A stretch of DNA of 8,521 nucleotides, taken from contig JASHQV010000436.1 in NCBI GenBank assembly GCA_030038955.1, positions 1 to 8,521 of the forward strand, given 5' to 3'. The translations under genes were made by a program, and so were the position numbers. A model generated the notes under the pieces. The model saw only the letters and a list, made by a program, of their open reading frames with translations, had not been told where the DNA came from and made no database searches. Numbering within the stretch: the stretch's first letter is position 1; each line of letters opens with the position of its first letter. The stretch comes from Solirubrobacteraceae bacterium (GTDB taxonomy: Bacteria > Actinomycetota > Thermoleophilia > Solirubrobacterales > Solirubrobacteraceae). Shown here piece by piece: positions 1-5,334 of the stretch.

Positions 1-2
1 CC

Positions 3-134
3 GAACGCGACATCCACAGTCGCCCGAGCGACGAGATTCGCGGCAACAAGCTCCTCTGGCGCTTGGCCAGCCTGAACGCCATCGGAGCCATCACCTATCT
101 CACGAAGGCAAGGCATCGCTCCACCCAGAGATGA
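3..134 (+). CDS. C-terminal end of a PLDc_N-like small membrane protein (5' partial)
   Basis: An open frame enters from the left edge and ends at TGA 132-134, giving 43 residues. They include SRPSDEIRGNKLLW followed by LASLNAIGAITYL and a basic tail. The pattern of an acidic/Arg-Pro stretch, RG-x-K-x-LW, a hydrophobic run with N-x-(I/L)-G, then Y-L and basic residues is what I know from short membrane proteins of the PLDc_N (phospholipase D N-terminal) type in actinobacteria and haloarchaea. In these the hydrophobic run is the last membrane helix. They are usually annotated as hypothetical, and no catalytic function can be inferred. The usual ending is close to YLLFGRR, whereas here it is YLTKARHRSTQR, slightly longer and divergent. 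The gene converges with the NERD gene on the other strand and overlaps its 3' end by about 35 bases. The start is outside the window. Confidence 0.5.
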   Translation, partial: ERDIHSRPSDEIRGNKLLWRLASLNAIGAITYLTKARHRSTQR

Positions 135-669
135 TCTCCACCGACGATCCGACGCGTAGTCTCCGGACGTCTGCGTAGGCATCGATCTGAAACGCAATCG
201 ATGTCCAACAAAGCTGCAGGCCATTGAATTCGGCGAAGCACAGCGCCCCCGGCGATGTCGACGGCGGCGTCCTCGCTCACGTCAAGCGCAGCTCGCACAC
301 ACTGGATCTGCGCCTCGACGGCGGTGACAAGCTTGGTGCGGTCCCTGCCGCCGACCGAGAGATCGCGCGTCGCTCGGAGAACAGGCCGCCGCTCTTCTCG
401 ACGCGGGCCTTGCCACGGAGGTTCCTGGTGTCGATCACCGTGATGCCGCCGGGGTCGACCGCGATGTGGTCGACGCGCGCGGCGCCGTGCCCTGGCACGC
501 GCCGGTCGTTGAGAAGCCTCACCTCGGTCCCGGCGAGGCGCTTCTCGAGTCGCGTGCCGGCGGACTGCTCGCCGGTGTCGCCGCCGTACCCCCGGACCGT
601 TACTGGGCAGGCGCACCAACGGCGACCAGACGATGAACGCAAGGGCTCGGTGAGTATGTCCCGAGACAT
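100..669 (-). pseudogene. NERD (nuclease-related) domain gene, interrupted by two compensating frameshifts
   Basis: Reading leftwards from ATG 669, the first frame gives a TGE motif, LLNDRRVPGH, VDHIAVDPGGITVIDTR and then GGLFSERR, which is the conserved NERD core. Near 362-370 homology jumps to another frame giving LSVGGRDRTKLV and a Q-x-x-x-VRAAL helix. At the run of five C at 246-250 (G on the coding strand) it returns to the first frame with ALCFAEF, ending at TGA 102-100. One missing and one extra base would explain both jumps, and the repaired product would be about 189 residues. NERD domains occur in bacterial proteins thought to act on nucleic acids, with a PD-(D/E)XK-like core. The usual VIDxK lysine is Arg here, which fits decay. 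The N-terminal residues before the TGE motif do not look like a normal NERD leader. It is either a pseudogene or an intact gene with two sequence errors. Confidence 0.75.
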
Positions 670-679
670 GTCCCGAACT
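656..679. repeat. 12-base tandem repeat, ATGTCCCGA core
   Basis: Two adjacent 12-base units begin with the identical nine bases ATGTCCCGA (656-664 and 668-676); the last three bases differ. The left unit with the start of the right one also forms an inverted repeat, ATGTC-CCGA-GACAT. The repeat covers the ATG that opens the NERD frame and marks where recognisable NERD sequence stops. Short direct repeats with a TGTCC-type core are common at ends of IS481/IS21-like elements, so it may be a leftover transposon end. No transposase is seen beside it, and a regulator binding site is the alternative. Confidence 0.45.
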
Positions 680-720
680 CAGCAATTCTGACCTGCCGCA
701 GCTGCAGCGATTGCAGAGAA

Positions 721-798
721 TCGCTCGTAGCCCCGCCAATTCTCCTGCAAATGACCGACTAGAACCGAAGGTCTGGAGTTCGAGTCTCTCCGGGCGCG
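721..798 (+). pseudogene. tRNA-like relic, 3' half resembling tRNA-Arg
   Basis: Positions 769-798 read as the 3' part of a tRNA: variable-loop-like AGGTC, a T arm with loop TTCGAGT (779-785), then the acceptor strand CGGGCGC (791-797) and a G discriminator. CGGGCGC is a typical arginine-tRNA acceptor 3' strand. Upstream, TCGCTCG-TA (721-729) could pair with the acceptor strand at six of seven positions and supplies the usual T8-A9. However, the D arm and anticodon arm between them do not fold, the outermost T-stem pair is mismatched and no CCA follows. It is therefore not a working tRNA. The 3' end of a tRNA standing next to a mobile-type cassette is what an integration (att) scar looks like, but no second copy is visible. 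Confidence 0.35.
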
Positions 799-831
799 CT
801 GGGGAAGACCCGATGTCCTGCCTGATCCAGC

Positions 832-843
832 TACCGTGGGGCC
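832..843 (+). promoter_or_regulatory. Possible leaderless promoter -10 of the vsr gene
   Basis: TACCGT at 832-837 fits the actinobacterial -10 pattern TANNNT and ends six bases before GTG 844, so transcription would begin at or next to the start codon. No convincing Shine-Dalgarno sequence precedes the GTG, which agrees with a leaderless message. No good -35 element is visible. Confidence 0.3.
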
Positions 844-1386
844 GTGGGTGAGCGTCTCGACACCCCATCGCCGGACGCCGGTGATTCTCGCTCAGCTCCC
901 ATCGTGGTCGCCTCCGACGAGGGGTTGTTGCCGCAAGCGCCGGTCGCATCCTCGCTGGCCGTCCGCAGCGTGATGCAGGGCAACCGCTCCGCCGGGACGA
1001 GGCCGGAGGTTGCGTTGCGCTCCGAGCTGCACCGCCGTGGTCTTCGCTTCCGCAAGCACCACCGGCCGATCCCGGGGCTGCGCTGCCGAGCCGACCTTGT
1101 GTTCGCTGGCGCGCGAGTGGCGGTGTTTGTGGACGGCTGCTTCTGGCACCGTTGCCCTCAGCACGGAACCGAGCCGCGCACGAACTCTGGCTACTGGGAG
1201 GCGAAGCTCGACCGCAACGTCGCCCGAGACCGCAGTAACGACGCCGCACTGAGGGCGGCAGGATGGAGTGTCGTGCGGGTGTGGGAGCACGAGTCCCCGC
1301 AGCGGGCGGCCGACGTCGTCGAGGCTGCCCTGCGAGACGGCTACGAGCGTGCCGGCAGGACGCCGCGCAACGGGGGCGAACCTTGA
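844..1386 (+). CDS. vsr: Very-short-patch-repair (Vsr) DNA mismatch endonuclease
   Basis: The 180-residue product is a Vsr-type endonuclease. It nicks 5' of the T in T:G mismatches that form when 5-methylcytosine deaminates at methyltransferase sites, starting short-patch repair. The core starts near residue 37 with S-x-x-x-RSVMQGNRSAGTRPE and an ALRSELHRRGLRFR helix. The catalytic Asp region is RADLVF (Asp84), followed by VFVDGCFWHRCPQHG (95-108) with the His/Cys residues used for catalysis and zinc binding. RDRSNDAALRAAGW and VVRVWEHE (143-150) complete the fold. The first 36 residues are low in conserved features. GTG 844 is preferred because the only convenient later ATG (973) would cut into the core. 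The gene lies 4 bases upstream of the restriction endonuclease and surely shares its transcript. Its partner is the cytosine-5 methyltransferase at 2168-3322. Confidence 0.9.
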   Translation: MGERLDTPSPDAGDSRSAPIVVASDEGLLPQAPVASSLAVRSVMQGNRSAGTRPEVALRSELHRRGLRFRKHHRPIPGLRCRADLVFAGARVAVFVDGCFWHRCPQHGTEPRTNSGYWEAKLDRNVARDRSNDAALRAAGWSVVRVWEHESPQRAADVVEAALRDGYERAGRTPRNGGEP

Positions 1387-1390
1387 AGCG

Positions 1391-2161
1391 ATGCCTGCAG
1401 ACCCGAAGCTGCTTGCCTGGCTGCGCAAGCAGCTGAGCACCTACGAGCTCGACCTCGTGGCGGTGTTCCGCAAGCAGGGCACCTCGCCGACCTGGCCGCT
1501 GCACGCAGGGGACCCGAACGAACTCGAGGCCAAGCTCGACGCCGGTGGCCACTTCGTCGCGCTTCCCAAGGAGCCGGCCGCCCTTGCGAACATACTCGAG
1601 GTCTCGCTCGTGGACTTCCTCCTCGACGTCGTCGGCCAGACGCGCGGCGCGAAGGCGGTACGCGGCACCGAGCGCGGCTACCCCGACCTGGAGCTGACCG
1701 GCAGCGCCTTCGGCGGTGGCTTTCACGCGGTCGACGTCAAGGTCGCACGACGTAACAAGGCCCGGACGCAGACCCAGAGCCGCATCACCCTCTACACCGG
1801 CAACACCTTCTTCCGCTACCCCTCGCTCCACTGGTCGGGCACGTTCCGCCCGTTCGAGAGCTACGCCAGCCACGTCGACGTACTCGGGATCTACACGCTT
1901 GACGAGAACTCCCTCGGCCGAATCTCCGACCTCGAGCTGATCGTGCAGGAGCCCTGGCACATCGCAAGCCACCAGCGCTCCTCGACGACCCGCGAGTACA
2001 TCGGCGCCGTCAGGAGCCTCGACGCACTCCGCAACGGAGGCGACGAGTTCACCGATGAGGAGGACTTCTACAAGTTCTGGCGCGCCTACAAGTTCAGGAT
2101 CGGCGCGAGCGTCCAACAGGAGCTCGACAAGGCACTTGCCGCACAGAGAAAATCGCCGTGA
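1391..2161 (+). CDS. EcoRV-family type II restriction endonuclease
   Basis: The 256-residue product (EcoRV has about 245) cleaves unmodified DNA at a palindromic site, inferred from family. The PD-(D/E)XK core is YPDLEL with Asp99 and HAVDVKVARR with Asp115 and Lys117. The Asp-Asp distance of 16 equals that of EcoRV Asp74/Asp90, Lys117 matches Lys92, and Glu70 lies 29 residues before Asp99 just as Glu45 precedes Asp74. Downstream are the EcoRV-like landmarks LYTGNTFFR, PFESYASHVDVLGIYT, VQEPWHIA, STTREYIG and the C-terminal EEDFYKFWRAY. The region equivalent to the EcoRV base-recognition loop reads HQRSSTT rather than the Gly-rich GSGNTT I recall, so specificity may differ. ATG 1391 follows the vsr stop by 4 bases and gives a normal N-terminus; a frame open further upstream to 1268 only overlaps vsr. 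The family assignment comes from remembered landmarks, not from an alignment. Confidence 0.8.
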   Translation: MPADPKLLAWLRKQLSTYELDLVAVFRKQGTSPTWPLHAGDPNELEAKLDAGGHFVALPKEPAALANILEVSLVDFLLDVVGQTRGAKAVRGTERGYPDLELTGSAFGGGFHAVDVKVARRNKARTQTQSRITLYTGNTFFRYPSLHWSGTFRPFESYASHVDVLGIYTLDENSLGRISDLELIVQEPWHIASHQRSSTTREYIGAVRSLDALRNGGDEFTDEEDFYKFWRAYKFRIGASVQQELDKALAAQRKSP

Positions 2162-2172
2162 GGACGCTCACG
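2157..2172. terminator. Hairpin spanning both stop codons of the convergent R-M genes
   Basis: CGTGAG (2157-2162), loop GACG, CTCACG (2167-2172) is a perfect 6-bp stem with a tetraloop. The endonuclease stop (2159-2161) lies in one arm and the methyltransferase stop (complement of 2168-2170) in the other. Read in the minus direction, the hairpin is followed after three bases by ATTTTCTC, a short T-rich run. It could therefore act as a weak intrinsic terminator for the methyltransferase transcript. There is no T-run on the plus side. Confidence 0.45.
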
Positions 2173-3322
2173 CGGCCAGCCTCAGGCCTGCCTTCTCAGA
2201 CCCCACCGCCCCAAGCTCGCGCAGCGCACTGAGAACGCCCTCCGCTACCTGGCGACCCAGCAGCGGCGGCACCGCGTTGCCCAGCTGCAGCTGTCGCTCA
2301 CGCCGGCTTCCCAGCACCTCGAAGCCGTCAGGGAACGTCATCAGACGCTTCAGCTCAGCCGTCCGGAACCTACGGCTATCCCAGTGAAACGGCCCAACCC
2401 ACGGCCCCGGCTGCCCCTGAATCGTCGGTGACGGGGCATCGGGCGACGCCTTCAGCAGGAACGACCAGTAGCGCGAGCGCCACTCCCACCGCGGCTCCGG
2501 ATGCCCACGCTTCGCGGTCCAGAACAGGTAGTTGTCGCCAGCAGGGATCGCCCGCAGCTCCTCAGCATAGGTTCCCCTGACGATCTCCTCCGGCTCCGGC
2601 GGATTGTCCTCCTCACGCAGGTCAGCCAGCGCCTCGCCTGCGGTGCGGTGCGGTGGCAGCTCCGAGCGCCACAGCCGTCGCGTCTCGTGCGGGCCAGCAT
2701 GCGACTGCTCCGGCCACGGGAACCGCCAACGCGCCGGCTCTGAGGAGAACAGGTCGCGCCGGATCCCGACGCAGAACAGCCGCTGCCGGATCTGCGGAAC
2801 TCCGTAGTCAGCGGCGAGCATCACTGCGTAGCGCATCTCGTAGCCAGCCTCGTCCATGTGCCCAAGGAAGCGCTGCAGATGATGGCGCGAGCGCTTGTAC
2901 AGCAACCCATAGACGTTCTCCATCAAAACCGCCATCGGCTGTGTCTCCGCGACCATCCCCGCATACCAGTCCACCAACGTCGCCTTCTCGTCGCGGTCCT
3001 CCCGCTTATACGGAAGCCAGTAGCCCGTCTTGGAGAACGCGACGCAGGGCGGGCCACCGTGAAGCAGCGTCGCATCCTTACGCCGCAGCCCAGCACGCTC
3101 AAGCAGCAGCCCCGGCGGGGTCATCGTGATGTCATCGAACAGCGCCGCCCCCTGCGCCTCGCAGCTCAGCCCAGGCATCCACCTCTTTGCGTTGTGGGCA
3201 AGCGTCGCCCGCGCTGTCGCATCGATCTCCACCACGGCGCGCGTGGAGAACCCAGCCTGCTCACAGCCGAGGTCGAGCCCGCCGGCACCGGAGAACAGCG
3301 AGATGGCGGACAGCGAGGACAT
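2168..3322 (-). CDS. DNA (cytosine-5)-methyltransferase of the R-M system
   Basis: The 384-residue enzyme transfers a methyl group from S-adenosylmethionine to C5 of cytosine in the site of the neighbouring endonuclease, protecting host DNA. All major motifs are present in order: I SLFSGAGGLDLG (8-19), IV GGPPCVAFS (89-97) with catalytic Cys93, VI ENV (135-137), VIII QIRQRLF (177-183), IX RTAELKRLMTFPDGF (320-334) and X GNAVPP (348-353). The target-recognition region lies at about residues 195-315 and ends in PSPTIQGQPGPWVGPFHW. Length and motif order are normal and nothing appears to be missing. ATG 3322 puts motif I at residue 8, the usual position. There is no clear Shine-Dalgarno; TAGCTT about 11 bases upstream could be a -10. 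Placing the methyltransferase on its own promoter, opposite the endonuclease, would let protection be made independently of the nuclease. Confidence 0.95.
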   Translation of the reverse strand: MSSLSAISLFSGAGGLDLGCEQAGFSTRAVVEIDATARATLAHNAKRWMPGLSCEAQGAALFDDITMTPPGLLLERAGLRRKDATLLHGGPPCVAFSKTGYWLPYKREDRDEKATLVDWYAGMVAETQPMAVLMENVYGLLYKRSRHHLQRFLGHMDEAGYEMRYAVMLAADYGVPQIRQRLFCVGIRRDLFSSEPARWRFPWPEQSHAGPHETRRLWRSELPPHRTAGEALADLREEDNPPEPEEIVRGTYAEELRAIPAGDNYLFWTAKRGHPEPRWEWRSRYWSFLLKASPDAPSPTIQGQPGPWVGPFHWDSRRFRTAELKRLMTFPDGFEVLGSRRERQLQLGNAVPPLLGRQVAEGVLSALRELGAVGSEKAGLRLAA

Positions 3323-3383
3323 CGATACGAGTCAAGCTACCGGGAGCCATGGACGGTCATCTCTAGCTCACAACCCCCATTCG

Positions 3384-3429
3384 CGGACACCCCCCGCAAA
3401 GCTCAACGGACACTTCCCGCAAAGCTCGA
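3384..3429. repeat. 23-base tandem repeat, insertion-sequence-end-like
   Basis: Two adjacent units, 3384-3406 and 3407-3429, match at 20 of 23 positions. Both contain CGGACAC and CCCGCAAAGCTC; only the two bases between these and one near the end differ. On the minus strand each unit reads as GAGCTTTGCGGG followed later by GTGTCCG. Closely spaced copies of a motif ending in TGTCCG are characteristic of the multiple terminal repeats of IS21-family elements, so this may be the remains of one IS end. No istA or istB gene is present in the window. Confidence 0.6.
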
Positions 3430-3646
3430 CGATTTCCAGGGTATGTAGGGCAGGTGGACCGGGGATGGGCTTCTCGGCGGGCAGTTCGCCTGCGCATTGA
3501 CCTCGGCGAGCTGCTGCTCGATCCCAGCGCGTCAGCCCCGCGCTGCTAGGCATCCGTCGGTCTTTGCCGCGCGTCTCTGAGCCGGGTGTGGTCATGATCC
3601 AGAACAAGTCCGTGAGCCTTTAATCGGCAATATGGCGCACAAAAGA

Positions 3647-3659
3647 GTTCGGAGCGAAC
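3647..3659. promoter_or_regulatory. Palindromic candidate operator upstream of the DeoR gene
   Basis: GTTCG-GAG-CGAAC is a perfect 5-bp inverted repeat with a 3-base centre. It lies about 22 bases before the start codon, over the place where a -35 element would be. A repressor bound here would block polymerase. The natural candidate is the DeoR-family protein encoded immediately downstream, since such regulators usually control their own operon. A second, imperfect inversion, GAGC...AGAT / ATCT...GCTC, spans 3653-3680. Confidence 0.45.
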
Positions 3660-3668
3660 AGATTTGTG

Positions 3669-3680
3669 TATCTTTTGCTC
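3669..3680 (+). promoter_or_regulatory. Leaderless promoter -10 of the DeoR operon
   Basis: TATCTT (3669-3674) fits TANNNT and ends six bases before ATG 3681. No Shine-Dalgarno-like purine run occurs in the preceding 20 bases. Together these suggest a leaderless mRNA starting at the A of the ATG, a common arrangement in actinobacteria. Confidence 0.45.
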
Positions 3681-4460
3681 ATGACCAACCGTGCAAGGCG
3701 ACGCGCCATCCAGGCTCTGCTCGTGGAGCGGGGTGAGGCGGCAGTCGCAGACCTGGCCGCGGAATTTGCCGTCTCTGAGATGACGATCCGGCGCGACCTG
3801 GAGACGCTGGAGTCCGAAGGGATCGCGCGGCGTATCCGCGGTGGCGCGATCTCGACGCTCAGCCGCAGTTACGAGCCGCCGCTGGCGATGCGCTCAACCG
3901 AAGCGCAGGCGGCCAAAGCCGCGATCGCCGCCGCTGCCGCGCAGTACATCGAGTACGGCGAGACGGCGATCCTCGACGTCGGCAGCACTACGCTGGAGCT
4001 AGCACGCTGCCTGCGCGGGCGCGGCGGGCTGACCCTGGTGACACCGAGCATCCCGGTAGCGCTCGAGCTCGCAAACGAGCCGAACATGCGCGTTATCCTG
4101 ACCGGCGGCATCGTTCGTCCTGGCGAGCTGAGTCTGATCGGCGACTTTGCCGAGCGAACGTTTGAGCAGCTCAACTGTGACGTGCTGTTTCTCGGGATAG
4201 GTGGCATTCACCCTGAGAAGGGCCTGACTGAATACAACCTCGACGACGCACGCGTGAAGCGCGCCGCCATGCAGACGGCGTCACGCTGTGTGGTCCTTGC
4301 GGACTCCACCAAGCTTGATCGCGTATGCCTCGGCTCAGTGGCCCCACTGGAGGCGATAGACGTACTCATCACCAATGCCGAGTCCAGCAACCACGTCGTG
4401 CAGATGGCTCGCAAGTCAGGCGTGGAAGTTGTCGTTGTCGATTCATTGGAGGAGTCATGA
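3681..4460 (+). CDS. DeoR-family transcriptional regulator
   Basis: The 259-residue protein is a typical full-length DeoR-family regulator, usually a repressor of sugar or nucleoside catabolic operons released by a phosphorylated intermediate. The N-terminal winged helix-turn-helix covers about residues 5-57, with the family signature VSEMTIRRDLETLESEGIAR (31-50) and RIRGGA. The C-terminal DeoRC sensor domain, built like ribose-5-phosphate isomerase, shows DVGSTT (99-104), ILTGGIVRPGELSLIG (139-154), GIGGIHPEKGLTEYN (172-186) and ADSTKLDR (207-214). GTG 3666 would add five residues, MYLLL, which are atypical and overlap the putative -10. ATG 3681, giving MTNRARRRAIQALL, is preferred. The stop overlaps the next gene's start (ATGA), so the two are translationally coupled. 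It most likely controls the operon it heads; its effector is unknown. Confidence 0.93.
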   Translation: MTNRARRRAIQALLVERGEAAVADLAAEFAVSEMTIRRDLETLESEGIARRIRGGAISTLSRSYEPPLAMRSTEAQAAKAAIAAAAAQYIEYGETAILDVGSTTLELARCLRGRGGLTLVTPSIPVALELANEPNMRVILTGGIVRPGELSLIGDFAERTFEQLNCDVLFLGIGGIHPEKGLTEYNLDDARVKRAAMQTASRCVVLADSTKLDRVCLGSVAPLEAIDVLITNAESSNHVVQMARKSGVEVVVVDSLEES

Positions 4461-5269
4461 GTGACCGCTTCCGGCGTCTGTTCGGCCAGCCCAAGCCGTT
4501 GATCGCAATGGTCCACCTACCGCCGCTGCCCGGCACTCCCCAGTACGATGCCAACCGTGGCGTAGACGGGCTGATCAGCGATGTGCAGCGCGACTTGGAG
4601 GTGCTGCTCAGCGTTGGCTTCGACGCCTTTCTATTCTGCAACGAAGGCGACCGTCCCTACGAGCTCCGTGCCGGGCTCGAGTCCGCGGCGGTGATGACGC
4701 GCGTGGTGACAGAATGCGCACCTCGCGACCGGCCATTTGGGGTCGACTTTCTGTGGGACGCATGCTGCGCACTGGCGGTCGCGGTGGCCACGGGCGCGAG
4801 TTTCATGCGCGAGGTTCTCACTGGCGCCTGGGAGTCTGACATGGGCCTCTGGCAGGGTGAGGCAGCTCACGTCTTGCGAGAACGGCGACGACTCAACGCC
4901 GACCAGATCGCGGTGATGATGAACATTACGCCTGAATTCGCTTCGCCGATCGGACGCCGTGGCCCGGCCGATGCGGCAAGGTCGGCAGTTGTCTCGAGCT
5001 TGGCGGACGCGATCCTCGTCTCAGGCCCCATGGCCGGAGCCGAGCCCGGCCGTGCGGTGCTCGAGGAGGTGCGTGAAGCGGTTCCTGCTGATGTCCCGGT
5101 TCTGCTGAACACCGGTGCCCGCGCGGACACCATCGCGGAGTACTTGGAGATCGCTGACGGCTGCATCGTTGGCAGCGATCTGAAGGTCGACGGATATACG
5201 TGGAATCCGGTCGATCGTGAACGAGCCGCGCGGTTAGTCGACGCGGCACGAAACGGAAGCCTCACCTAG
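4457..5269 (+). CDS. BtpA/SgcQ-family TIM-barrel protein
   Basis: The 270-residue protein belongs to the BtpA/SgcQ family, predicted TIM barrels. Cyanobacterial BtpA was linked to photosystem I stability, and enterobacterial SgcQ lies in a sugar-PTS gene cluster. The enzymatic reaction is not established to my knowledge. Visible landmarks are KPLIAMVHLPPLPGTPQY (13-30), the first strand and loop of the family, FLFCNEGDRPY (58-68), GVDFLWDACCALAVA and a C-terminal phosphate-binding-like half with VLLNTGARADTIAEYLEIAD, GCIVGSDLKVDG and NPVDRERAARLV. Length is normal. A strong Shine-Dalgarno, GGAGG (4448-4452), precedes ATG 4457, which overlaps the DeoR stop by 4 bases. Because DeoR proteins sense phosphorylated metabolites and this barrel keeps a phosphate-site-like C-terminus, I infer a role on a phosphorylated sugar or nucleoside compound. 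Confidence 0.88.
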   Translation: MSDRFRRLFGQPKPLIAMVHLPPLPGTPQYDANRGVDGLISDVQRDLEVLLSVGFDAFLFCNEGDRPYELRAGLESAAVMTRVVTECAPRDRPFGVDFLWDACCALAVAVATGASFMREVLTGAWESDMGLWQGEAAHVLRERRRLNADQIAVMMNITPEFASPIGRRGPADAARSAVVSSLADAILVSGPMAGAEPGRAVLEEVREAVPADVPVLLNTGARADTIAEYLEIADGCIVGSDLKVDGYTWNPVDRERAARLVDAARNGSLT

Positions 5270-5296
5270 CTGGAGCTGAACGCGGCAAGTGAGTAG

Positions 5297-5322
5297 GGGC
5301 GCAAGCCGCCCATAGGACGCCC
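5297..5322 (+). promoter_or_regulatory. Alternative hairpins in the leader before the permease gene
   Basis: GGGCG at 5297-5301 can pair with CGCCC at 5307-5311 (loop CAAGC) or with a second CGCCC at 5318-5322. The two pairings exclude each other. No U-run follows, so it is not a classical terminator. It could modulate readthrough or translation of the permease, or be chance in GC-rich DNA. Confidence 0.25.
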
Positions 5323-5334
5323 AACAGAGAGGAG

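Larger units (their letters stand above)
3323..3665. other. Intergenic stretch between the R-M cassette and the DeoR operon
   Basis: About 340 bases separate the methyltransferase start from the DeoR promoter. It holds the 23-base tandem repeat at 3384-3429 and the palindrome at 3647-3659. From 3430 to about 3600 I see no gene I can name. A minus-strand frame of 79 codons (3607-3368) passes through the repeats, but its translation matches nothing I recognise. It could be the tail of a lost transposase gene or chance. From about 3615 the base composition turns AT-richer, as expected for a promoter. Confidence 0.6.

Noticed and set aside
224..691. Plus-strand frames at 224-691 and 255-443
   Set aside because: They are antisense to the NERD homology, have no recognisable motif and are Ser/Arg/Thr-rich in the way typical of shadow frames.
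721..798. A functional tRNA gene
   Set aside because: The D arm and anticodon arm do not pair, the T stem is imperfect and no CCA is encoded; kept only as a relic.
1268..1390. Upstream extension of the restriction nuclease to ATG 1268
   Set aside because: The extra 41 residues lie inside vsr and read as Arg/Pro/Ser-rich shadow sequence. ATG 1391 gives a start directly after the vsr stop and a length near that of EcoRV.
892..1440. Minus-strand 182-codon frame over vsr
   Set aside because: It lies opposite a gene with complete Vsr motifs and shows no domain-like pattern of its own.
95..2116. A 673-codon open frame on the minus strand across the whole left part
   Set aside because: Most of it is Arg/Pro/Ala-rich antisense of vsr and the restriction nuclease in GC-rich DNA. 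Only its last ~90 codons carry real NERD sequence, and those are described with the NERD pseudogene.
2653..3448. Plus-strand frames of 120-200 codons over the methyltransferase
   Set aside because: They are opposite a gene with all cytosine-5 methyltransferase motifs and consist of Arg/Ala/Ser-rich shadow sequence.
3368..3607. Minus-strand 79-codon frame through the 23-base repeats as a transposase tail
   Set aside because: I could not match any frame here to IstA, IstB or another transposase, so it is described only as unassigned intergenic sequence.
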